The translations under genes were made by a program, and so were the position numbers. 32,063 bases of DNA, from contig NZ_NHPJ01000093.1 of NCBI RefSeq assembly GCF_002252985.1, positions 1 through 32,063 on the forward strand, given 5' to 3'. Position 1 is the stretch's first letter. Every line of letters starts with the position of its first letter. The notes beneath the pieces are model-generated. The model was not told the DNA's origin, searched no databases, and saw only the letters and a list, made by a program, of their open reading frames with translations. Positions 9,261 through 16,242 of the stretch are shown here, in pieces. This DNA is from Halorubrum halodurans (GTDB taxonomy: Archaea > Halobacteriota > Halobacteria > Halobacteriales > Haloferacaceae).

Positions 9261-9440
9261 TCAGATCCCGAGTTCCGCCTGGAGCTCGTCCCAGTCCTCG
9301 TGGAAGCCGTGGGTGGACTCCGTCTCGGCGCCGACGGCGGACTGGTACACCTCGTCGTACTGGAGCAGTTCGCCCCACCCGTCGTGGAACGCCCAGTTAC
9401 AGTATTGACACACGTGTCGGCGAACGCGCCGGTCGGGCAT
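9261..9440 (-). CDS. Small CxxC zinc-finger-like protein (59 aa)
   Basis: A short ORF from ATG at 9440 to TGA at 9261. The sequence contains HVCQYCNWAFHDGWGELL, with Cys11-x2-Cys14 and nearby His9 and His19, followed by an acidic C-terminus ending in EDWDELQAELGI. The amino-acid composition is haloarchaeal (acidic second half), unlike the Arg/Ser-rich products of the antisense frames. It has only one CxxC, so metal binding would need the histidines or dimerisation. Small zinc-finger micro-proteins are common in haloarchaea and often regulatory; no function is known for this one. An A/T run lies about 20 nt upstream, rather close for a TATA box. Confidence 0.7.
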   Translation of the reverse strand: MPDRRVRRHVCQYCNWAFHDGWGELLQYDEVYQSAVGAETESTHGFHEDWDELQAELGI

Positions 9441-9503
9441 AAGCGTTGGCGGCGTCGAAAAAACGGGAGAACGGTGCGTCGTCGAGCGGACGCGGCGGCC
9501 GAC

Positions 9504-10673
9504 TCAGGGCTCGAGCAGGACCTTCGTGACGCCCTCCTCGCGGGCGTCGAACGCCTCGTACATCTCGGGGGCCTCCTCGAGGTCGACGCGGTGGGAGACG
9601 ACCCAGGACGGGTCGGCGCGCCCCTCGATGATCATGTCGCGGAGGTACCGGTTGTACGCCTTCACGTTACACTGGCCGGTCCCGCACTTCAGCCCCTTCT
9701 CGAAGAACTTCCCGAAGTCGATGCCGAGCCGCCCCTGTGCGGCCATGTCGTCGGGCGCGCCGGGATCCTCGGGCACGTACAGGCCGGGGATGCCGAGCTG
9801 GCCCGTCGGCCGGACGACCCGGATCAGGTTGTTGATCACGACCGCCGGGTTCTCCTTGGCGGGCTGATAGGAGTAGTCCTCCGTCTCGGTGTCGACGTCG
9901 TCGGGGTCGGTCGCCTGGTACCCGACCGCGTCGACGCCCTTGTCCACCATCCCGCCGTGCGTCTCGATGATCTGGTCGACCGGGTCGCCCTCGGAGAAGT
10001 CGATCGCGTGGGCGTCACAGTGCTCCTCGGCCAGCTCGAGCCGGCTCGGCACCTGGTCGACCACGTAGATCTCCGCCGCGCCCTTGATCTTGGCGCTGTA
10101 GGCGGCCATCAGGCCGACCGGGCCCGCGCCGAAGATCGCGACCGACTCGCCGGGCTGGAGGTCCGCCAGCTCGGTGCCGTGCCAGCCCGTCGGGAAGATG
10201 TCGGCGAGGAGCGAGAACGCGTCCTCGTGTTCGCGGCCCTCGGGCAGCTTCAGCGCGTTGTGGTCCGCGTACGGGACGCGGAGCTTCTCCGCCTGTCCGC
10301 CGGGATACGGCCCCATGGCGACGTAGCCGTACGCGCCGCCCGCGAAGCCGGGGTTGACGTTGGTACAGAAGCCGGTGTACCCCTCCTCGCAGTTCTGACA
10401 GAACCCGCAGGAGACGTTGAAGGGCATCACCACGCGGTCGCCCGCCTCGAGCGTCGATACGGCCTCGCCGACCTCGCTCACGATCCCCATGTTCTCGTGG
10501 CCGAAGACGATCCCCTCCTCGGCCGCGGTTCGGCCCTCGTACATGTGGAGGTCCGACCCGCAGATACACGACGTCGTGATGTCCACGACCACGTCGTTCG
10601 GGTGCTCGATCTCCGGTTCCTCCACGTCCTCGACGGCGACCTCGTACGGTCCCTGATACACGACTGCCTTCAT
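9504..10673 (-). CDS. fdhA: Zinc-dependent formaldehyde dehydrogenase, glutathione-independent type
   Basis: A 389-residue medium-chain dehydrogenase that matches the Pseudomonas putida-type formaldehyde dehydrogenase family rather than ordinary alcohol dehydrogenases. Catalytic zinc ligands are Cys38 (CGSD), His59 (GHE) and Asp158 in LLADIFPTGWHG. Structural zinc cysteines are 89, 92, 95 and 103 (C-x2-C-x2-C-x7-C). The NAD-binding GAGPVG follows in the Rossmann domain, and the segment near 300 contains the family's long insert. The enzyme oxidises formaldehyde (or a dismutated aldehyde) with NAD+ to formate. Formate dehydrogenase and formate-THF ligase lie within 4 kb, supporting a C1 role. 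Paralogues acting on other aldehydes exist, so the substrate is inferred. Confidence 0.85.
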   Translation of the reverse strand: MKAVVYQGPYEVAVEDVEEPEIEHPNDVVVDITTSCICGSDLHMYEGRTAAEEGIVFGHENMGIVSEVGEAVSTLEAGDRVVMPFNVSCGFCQNCEEGYTGFCTNVNPGFAGGAYGYVAMGPYPGGQAEKLRVPYADHNALKLPEGREHEDAFSLLADIFPTGWHGTELADLQPGESVAIFGAGPVGLMAAYSAKIKGAAEIYVVDQVPSRLELAEEHCDAHAIDFSEGDPVDQIIETHGGMVDKGVDAVGYQATDPDDVDTETEDYSYQPAKENPAVVINNLIRVVRPTGQLGIPGLYVPEDPGAPDDMAAQGRLGIDFGKFFEKGLKCGTGQCNVKAYNRYLRDMIIEGRADPSWVVSHRVDLEEAPEMYEAFDAREEGVTKVLLEP

Positions 10674-10714
10674 GAGTGATCCATGAGAACAGTGGGCACC
10701 ACGTGACGTAAGTC

Positions 10715-10720
10715 TATTTA
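10715..10720 (-). promoter_or_regulatory. Putative TATA box for the formaldehyde dehydrogenase gene
   Basis: On the minus strand TAAATA lies about 45 nt upstream of the ATG at 10673, predicting a start near 10690 and a leader of about 17 nt. The surrounding 10705-10770 segment is noticeably more AT-rich than the genes. Further upstream AATTAGGCTTAACAATT (10727-10743) has a nearly palindromic core. Confidence 0.4.
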
Positions 10721-10841
10721 CAGGTCAATTAGGCTTAACAATTCCATCACGATCGATAGTAATCATTATTCGCGGCGGGCGGCGTGCGTCGGACGCCTCC
10801 GCCGAGAGGTTCAAACCCGCTCGGCCCCAGTACGTGATCGA

Positions 10842-10877
10842 ATGACTCGCACACGCATCGAGTGGGATCCGCGGTGA
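10842..10877 (+). other. Possible 11-codon leader ORF overlapping the zinc-finger start
   Basis: The ATG at 10842 opens MTRTRIEWDPR and stops at TGA 10875-10877, whose first two bases are shared with the GTG at 10874-10876. A TATA-like TTCAAA (10810-10815) sits about 29 nt upstream of this ATG, so the transcript would begin at or near it. It could be a coupling leader peptide or a frame break of a longer N-terminus. Confidence 0.4.
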
Positions 10878-11038
10878 CCTATCGACGGGGCGGCTACGTC
10901 CGGGCCGGCGACGACGCCGTGGAACGGGGCTGTGACCACTGCGGGTGGCACGCCGTCGCCGACTCCTACCCGGACCTGATCGCCGCCTACCAGCGACACC
11001 TCCGGGAGGACCACCCGAAGGCGTGGCTCAGGGCGTGA
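10874..11038 (+). CDS. Small C2H2 zinc-finger protein (54 aa)
   Basis: Starting from GTG at 10874 the product has Cys20-x2-Cys23, then His42-x4-His47, in a short beta-hairpin/helix layout (CDHCGWHAVADSYPDL followed by AAYQRHLREDH). This is a well-formed archaeal C2H2 zinc finger. A GTG at 10862 in the same frame is an alternative start. An 11-codon ORF (10842-10877) with an ATG placed about 29 nt after a TATA-like TTCAAA ends in a TGA overlapping the GTG, suggesting translational coupling. The role is unknown; nucleic-acid or protein binding is likely. Confidence 0.72.
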   Translation: MTYRRGGYVRAGDDAVERGCDHCGWHAVADSYPDLIAAYQRHLREDHPKAWLRA

Positions 11039-11071
11039 GACGGCCGCCGGGGGCGGGTTCCTGTGACCGGA

Positions 11072-11650
11072 TCACGGGCCGTCGCCGGCCGCTCGACGCC
11101 GCCAGACCAGCATGTATACCTCCCACGGGTCGATCCCGTACCGGTCCGCGAGTTCGTCACACGCCGCGAGGTAGCCGTCGTACTCGTCGATCGAGGGCGG
11201 GTCCGGATACGGCTCCGCGAGGTCCGTCAGGTCGCGTACGGCCGCCCACGTGTACGGCCCGACGACGACGAACCGGTCCGGGTGGACGAACGCGAGGAAC
11301 GCCGAGGCGACCGGGAGGTCGACGCCCGGCAGCGCGGTCAGCGCGTCGATCGCGTCGCCGTACGCCTCCCGGTCCGCCGCGACCGCGGTCGCGATCGCGT
11401 CGCGAACCGTCTCGAAGTCGGCTCCCTCGAAGGCGTCCTCCCGCCGGCTCCGGTCCATGCCCGTCGGCTCGTCGCCGAGGTACCGACGACCGTACCACCG
11501 CACCACCCACTGCGCGTCGCGGCGGCCGTACTCGCCGCGTCGGAACGCGTCGGGCATGGTCTCGACGGCCTCGGACTCGACGGCGTACAGCGGCTCCGTC
11601 GACCGATACGCCTCCAGCGCCGCCTCGACGTCGGCTCGCGAGAGGGTCAT
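11072..11650 (-). CDS. Helix-hairpin-helix protein resembling base-excision glycosylase folds
   Basis: A 192-residue protein. The ATG at 11650 is preferred over upstream in-frame starts because a TATA-like GTTAGG lies about 28 nt before it and because the Arg-rich extension looks non-coding. Residues 103-138 (DALTALPGVDLPVASAFLAF and following VHPDRFVVVGPYTW) form a helix-hairpin-helix element like those of the HhH-GPD/AGOG superfamily. The catalytic lysine or aspartate of true glycosylases is not obvious. It may bind DNA, but no activity can be assigned. It is divergent from formate dehydrogenase across a 127-bp gap. Confidence 0.75.
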   Translation of the reverse strand: MTLSRADVEAALEAYRSTEPLYAVESEAVETMPDAFRRGEYGRRDAQWVVRWYGRRYLGDEPTGMDRSRREDAFEGADFETVRDAIATAVAADREAYGDAIDALTALPGVDLPVASAFLAFVHPDRFVVVGPYTWAAVRDLTDLAEPYPDPPSIDEYDGYLAACDELADRYGIDPWEVYMLVWRRRAAGDGP

Positions 11651-11777
11651 GTCGTCGCGGTCGGCCGCCCGGCACCTAACGCTTCCGTGCGGCCGCGTGA
11701 AGCGGCCTCGCGGGAACCACCGACACACTCATGGAACTAGCGGGATAGATCATGACACATGAACACGCTTCGAGCGG

Positions 11778-13937
11778 GTGATCGACGTGTCCAGTGAGAG
11801 TGACGACGCGGTGAAGACGATCTGCCCGTACTGCGGCGTGGGCTGCGGGATCCAGATCCAGCAGGGGGCGGACCGCGGCGACGTGAACTTCAGGCCGTGG
11901 GGCGACGCCCCGGTCAACGAGGGGCGGATCTGCATCAAGGGGGGCGCGGCGACGCAGGTGATCGACCACGAGGACCGGCTCACGGAACCCCTGATAAAGG
12001 AGGACGGCGCGTTCCGCGAGGCGACGTGGGAGGAGGCGTACGACCGGATCGTCTCGGAGATGGAACGGATCCGCGAGGCGCACGGCCCCGACGGCATGGG
12101 CTTTTACGGCTCCTCGAAGACGATGAACGAGGAGAACTACCTCCTCCAGAAGCTCGCGCGCCGCTACGGCACCAACAACGTCGACAACTGTACCCGGATG
12201 TGTCACGCCTCCACCGTCTGGGCGCTCCGGACCAGCCTCGGCGCGGGCGCGATGACGAACAGCATGGAGGACTTGGAGGCGGCCGCGGACGTGTTCTGGA
12301 TCCAGGGCGCGAACCCCGGCGAGCAGCACCCGATCGCCAACAGCCAGTACTTCCGGCAGGCGGTCTTAGAGGGGGCGACCGTCATCCAGGTCGACCCCCA
12401 CGCCAACAAGACCACGCGGTCGTTCGACATCGAGGAGACCGACCGCCACATGCACCTCCAGTTGAACCCCGGCGCCGACATCCCCCTCCTGAACGTCGTG
12501 CTCAAGACGATCCTCGAGAGACACGAGGCGGAGCCCGACGCGGGGTGGATCGACGAGGAGTTCGTCGCGGAGCGGACCGAGGGGTTCGAGCACCTGAAGG
12601 AGACCCTCGCGGACTTCGACAAGGAGGAGGCCGCGGCGGAGGCGGGCGTCCCGCTCGAGGACATCGAGCTCGCCGCGGAGAAGTACGCGATGGCGAACAA
12701 CGCGGCCATCTTCACCGGGATGGGGATGAGCCAGCACACCTGCGGCGTCGACAACGTTCAAAACGAGATCAACCTCGCGCTGATCACGGGCAACCTCGGC
12801 AAGCCCGGCACCGGCGTCAACCCGCTCCGCGGGCAGAACAACGTCCAGGGGACGAGCGACGTGGGCGCGATGCCGAACGTGTTGCCCGGCTACCAGCTCG
12901 TCGACGACGACGAGGCCCGCGAGTCGGTCGAGGAGGTGTGGGGCTTCGAGGTGCCCGACGAGCCCGGCCTCACGAACGTCGAGATCTCCCACGAGGCGGG
13001 CAAGTCGGTTCACGGCCTCTACGTCATGGGCGAGAACCCCGTGATGAGCGAGCCCGACGGCAACGTGGTCGAGGAACGGCTGGAGTCGCTCGAGTTCATG
13101 GTGGCACAGGACATCTTCATGACCGAGACCGCCGAGTTCGCGGACGTGGTCCTCCCGGCGACGACGTGGGCCGAACGCGGCGGCACGGTCACCAACACCG
13201 ACCGGCGCGTCCAGCGGATGCGCGGCGTCGAGAAGGTCCACGAGAACACGAAACACGACCTCGAGATCCTGATGGAGGTCGGCAGCCGCCTCTTCGGCGA
13301 GGAGGAGTTCCGCTTCGACGACGTGGAGGCCGTCTTCGAGGAACTGCGTGAGGTCTGTCCGATCTACCACGGCATGACCTACGACGGTCTCGGCGAGGAA
13401 GGGCTCCACTGGCCCTGTTACGAGAAGGGCGACGAGGGCGACCAGTTCCTCTACGAGGACTCCTTCGACACCGAGAACGGCCTCGGTCGGATCGAGGGCG
13501 TCCGCCACCAGCCGCCGGCGGAGGTGCCGGACGAGGAGTACCCGCTCATCCTCACCACCGCCCGCCTCGAGGAGCACTACAACACGGGAACGATGAGCCG
13601 GCGCTCGCCCACGCTCTCGCGACAGCATCCGGAGAACTTCGTCGACGTCCACCCGAACGACGCCGACCGCTACGGTATCGAGGACGGCGACACCGTGACG
13701 CTGCGGTCGCGGCGCGGCGAGATCGAGGTGAGAGCGCAGGTGACGGAGGACATCAAGGAGGGCGTCGTCTGGACGACGCCGCACTTCGCGGCCGCCTCCG
13801 CGAACCGGCTCACGAACGACGTGCTCGACGACCGCGCGAAGATCCCCGAGTACAAGGCCGCCGCCGCGGACATCGCGGTGACCGTCTCCGACGGCGACGA
13901 GCCGGCCGGCGACGACCCCGAGCCCGCCGACGACTGA
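11778..13937 (+). CDS. Formate dehydrogenase, molybdopterin-containing alpha subunit (Cys type)
   Basis: A 719-residue member of the DMSO-reductase superfamily. It begins with a [4Fe-4S] motif CPYCGVGCG (Cys16, 19, 23) and Cys52 in GRICIKGG. NNVDNCTRMCHAST aligns with the FdhF active-site segment, with Cys142 in place of selenocysteine and His143 conserved. The loop NPLRGQNNVQG carries the conserved active-site arginine. The C-terminal cofactor-binding domain contains LTTARLEEHYNTG. It oxidises formate to CO2. GTG at 11778 is taken as the start; GTG at 11787 (N-terminus MSSESDD) is equally plausible. No beta, gamma or NAD-binding subunit is adjacent, so the electron acceptor is unknown. No Tat signal is seen, so it is cytoplasmic. 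MoaC for its cofactor is encoded nearby. Confidence 0.9.
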   Translation: MIDVSSESDDAVKTICPYCGVGCGIQIQQGADRGDVNFRPWGDAPVNEGRICIKGGAATQVIDHEDRLTEPLIKEDGAFREATWEEAYDRIVSEMERIREAHGPDGMGFYGSSKTMNEENYLLQKLARRYGTNNVDNCTRMCHASTVWALRTSLGAGAMTNSMEDLEAAADVFWIQGANPGEQHPIANSQYFRQAVLEGATVIQVDPHANKTTRSFDIEETDRHMHLQLNPGADIPLLNVVLKTILERHEAEPDAGWIDEEFVAERTEGFEHLKETLADFDKEEAAAEAGVPLEDIELAAEKYAMANNAAIFTGMGMSQHTCGVDNVQNEINLALITGNLGKPGTGVNPLRGQNNVQGTSDVGAMPNVLPGYQLVDDDEARESVEEVWGFEVPDEPGLTNVEISHEAGKSVHGLYVMGENPVMSEPDGNVVEERLESLEFMVAQDIFMTETAEFADVVLPATTWAERGGTVTNTDRRVQRMRGVEKVHENTKHDLEILMEVGSRLFGEEEFRFDDVEAVFEELREVCPIYHGMTYDGLGEEGLHWPCYEKGDEGDQFLYEDSFDTENGLGRIEGVRHQPPAEVPDEEYPLILTTARLEEHYNTGTMSRRSPTLSRQHPENFVDVHPNDADRYGIEDGDTVTLRSRRGEIEVRAQVTEDIKEGVVWTTPHFAAASANRLTNDVLDDRAKIPEYKAAAADIAVTVSDGDEPAGDDPEPADD

Positions 13938-14021
13938 GTTCTCCCGAACTCTTCGAGGCCCCGCTCTCACGCGACCGGAACGACCTCCAACGCTCTTGAC
14001 CCGTGCCCGAGAAGGGCCGAC

Positions 14022-15734
14022 ATGGTCACGACCGACGCCGATCTCGACGACGGAGCGCCCGAATCCGACCTCGCCGTCGCCCGCGCGACCGACACGCGGC
14101 CCATCGAGGAGGTGGCTGCCGACCTCGGCTTGACGCCCGACGACATCGAACCGCGCGGGGCGGGCGTCGCGAAGCTCACGGGCGAGGCGGTTCGGTCGGC
14201 GACCGCGGGTGACGCCGACGGGACGACCGTCCTCGTGACGGGGATGACGCCGACGCCGAAAGGGGAGGGGAAGACGGTGACCACCGTCGGGCTCGGCCAG
14301 GGGCTGGCGGCGCTCGGGAAGTCCGCGGCGGTCGCGATCCGCGAGCCCTCGCTCGGGCCGGTGTTCGGGATCAAGGGCGGCGCGGCCGGCGGCGGCTACT
14401 CGCAGGTGTTACCGATGGAGGAGATCAACCTCCACTTCACGGGCGACATCCACGCGCTGACGGCTGCACACGACCTGATCGCCGCGGCGCTCGACAACCA
14501 CCTCCACCAGGGGAACGAGCTCGAGATCGACCCACGACGGGTCGACTGGCCGCGCGCGCTCGACGTCAACGACCGCGCGCTCCGCGAGACGGTGGTCGGG
14601 CTCGGCGGCCCCACGCGCGGCGTCCCGCGCGAGGACGAGTTCGTCATCACCGCGGCCTCCGAGCTGACGGCCGTGCTCGGGCTCGCGAGCGACCTCGAGG
14701 ATCTCAAAGCCCGGATCGGCCGGATCGTCCTCGCGCAGGACGCCGACGGCGACCCGGTGACACCGTCGGATCTGGGCGTCACGGGCGCGGTCGCGGCGCT
14801 GCTCCGCGACGCGTTCCGCCCGAACCTCGTCCAGACCGTCGAGGGCGTCCCGGCGCTCGTCCACGGCGGCCCGTTCGCGAACATCGCGCACGGCACCAAC
14901 ACCCTCGTGGCCGACCGCGTCGCCGCGTCGCTCTCGGAGTACCTCGTCACGGAGGCGGGCTTCGGCGCGGACCTCGGCGCGGAGAAGTTCGCCCACATCG
15001 TCGCCCGCGAGGGGATCGTCCCGGACGTCGCGGTCGTCGTCGCGACGGTTCGCGGGGTCAAACGCCACGGCCTGGAGATGTGGCCGACCGACTTCGACGC
15101 GCTCGCCGAGCCGGATCCGGAGGCGGTGCGTGCGGGGGTCGACAACCTCCGACGCCACGTCGAGATCGTCGAATCGTTCGGGATCCCCGCGGTCGTCGCG
15201 GTCAACGTCTTCCCCGACGACACGGAGACGGAGCTCGCGGCGCTCGAGGCGGAGCTCGCCGAGGACGGGATCGCGGTCGCCCGCTCGACGGCGTACCGCG
15301 ACGGCGGCGAGGGGGCGATCGACCTCGCCGAGCGGGTCCGGGAGCTGGCCGGAACCGGCGAGTTCGCGCCGCTGTACGACGTGGACGAGCCGGTACGGGA
15401 GACGATCGAGACGGTCGCCCGCGAGGTGTACGGCGCGGACGGCGTGGAGTACGTCGACGGGGCGGACGACGACGTCGACCGCCTCGAGGGGTGGGGATAC
15501 GGCGACCTCCCGGTCTGTCTCTCGAAGACGCCGTACTCCTTCGCCGACGACCCCTCGCTGACGGGCGTTCCGGAGGGGTGGACGCTCACCGTCAGGGAGG
15601 TGACGCCCTCGGCGGGCGCCGGGTTCCTCGTGGCCAAGACCGCGGACGTGATGACGATGCCGGGGCTGCCCGCCGAACCGGCCGCCGAGGGGATCGACGT
15701 CGACGCCGACGGCGACGTCTCCGGGCTGTTCTAG
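14022..15734 (+). CDS. fhs: Formate-tetrahydrofolate ligase
   Basis: A 570-residue enzyme joining formate to tetrahydrofolate with ATP to give 10-formyl-THF, in the cytoplasm. The P-loop TPTPKGEGKT (about 76-85) and the following PSLGPVFGIKGGAAGGGYSQ are family signatures, as are INLHFTGDIHA and the C-terminal CLSKTPYSF and MTMPGLP. Its length matches bacterial FTHFS (about 555-560) plus a short acidic N-terminus. It lies 84 bp downstream of formate dehydrogenase on the same strand, so formate can be partitioned between oxidation and the folate pool by adjacent genes. Confidence 0.95.
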   Translation: MVTTDADLDDGAPESDLAVARATDTRPIEEVAADLGLTPDDIEPRGAGVAKLTGEAVRSATAGDADGTTVLVTGMTPTPKGEGKTVTTVGLGQGLAALGKSAAVAIREPSLGPVFGIKGGAAGGGYSQVLPMEEINLHFTGDIHALTAAHDLIAAALDNHLHQGNELEIDPRRVDWPRALDVNDRALRETVVGLGGPTRGVPREDEFVITAASELTAVLGLASDLEDLKARIGRIVLAQDADGDPVTPSDLGVTGAVAALLRDAFRPNLVQTVEGVPALVHGGPFANIAHGTNTLVADRVAASLSEYLVTEAGFGADLGAEKFAHIVAREGIVPDVAVVVATVRGVKRHGLEMWPTDFDALAEPDPEAVRAGVDNLRRHVEIVESFGIPAVVAVNVFPDDTETELAALEAELAEDGIAVARSTAYRDGGEGAIDLAERVRELAGTGEFAPLYDVDEPVRETIETVAREVYGADGVEYVDGADDDVDRLEGWGYGDLPVCLSKTPYSFADDPSLTGVPEGWTLTVREVTPSAGAGFLVAKTADVMTMPGLPAEPAAEGIDVDADGDVSGLF

Positions 15735-15759
15735 GCCGTCCTCCGCCGGATCGCTCCCG

Positions 15760-16242
15760 TCAGACCTCGCGTTTCTCCTTCGAGACGACCTCCACGTCCG
15801 CGATCCGTGTGTCCGGGTACTCCCCGTCGGCGTCCTTCTCCGCGGCCTTCACCATGTCCCAGACGACGTTGAGCCCGGTCGTGACGCCCTCGAGCGCCTC
15901 CATCTCGCAGCCGGTCTTGCCGGTCGTCTCCACCGCGACGCGCAACTCGACCCGGTCGTCGTCGACCGCGAACGCCGTGTCGACGTTCGTGATCGGGATC
16001 TGGTGGCACATCGGGATCGTCTCCCAGGTGTGTTTGACGGCCTGTATCGCCCCGATCCGGGCGGTCGCGAGCACGTCGCCCTTCCCGATCCCGTCGGCGC
16101 GGATCGCCTCGACCGTCGAGGGCGTGAGCCGGATCTCCCCGCGGGCGACCGCCCGTCTGGCCGCGTCTGGTTTCGCGCCCACGTCGACCATCTGGACGTC
16201 GCCGTCGGCGGTCGTGTGGGTCAGCTCGTCCTCGTCACTCAT
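15760..16242 (-). CDS. moaC: Cyclic pyranopterin monophosphate synthase
   Basis: A 160-residue MoaC, which rearranges the MoaA product to cyclic pyranopterin monophosphate in molybdenum-cofactor synthesis. Signatures are PMCHQIPIT (His80), TGKTGCEMEAL (107-117) and DMVKAAEK with the catalytic Asp129 and Lys132. Its first eight bases overlap the 3' end of nnr, so translation is probably coupled. It is convergent with fhs. The cofactor is required by the formate dehydrogenase encoded upstream. Confidence 0.95.
   Translation of the reverse strand: MSDEDELTHTTADGDVQMVDVGAKPDAARRAVARGEIRLTPSTVEAIRADGIGKGDVLATARIGAIQAVKHTWETIPMCHQIPITNVDTAFAVDDDRVELRVAVETTGKTGCEMEALEGVTTGLNVVWDMVKAAEKDADGEYPDTRIADVEVVSKEKREV

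Noticed and set aside
10811..11014. Minus-strand 67-codon frame opposite the C2H2 zinc finger
   Set aside because: The plus-strand frame has a properly spaced Cys2His2 pattern, while the minus-strand product shows no motif.
12366..13970. A 534-codon open frame opposite formate dehydrogenase
   Set aside because: Val/Arg/Asp/His-rich antisense shadow. The plus-strand protein has complete family motifs throughout.
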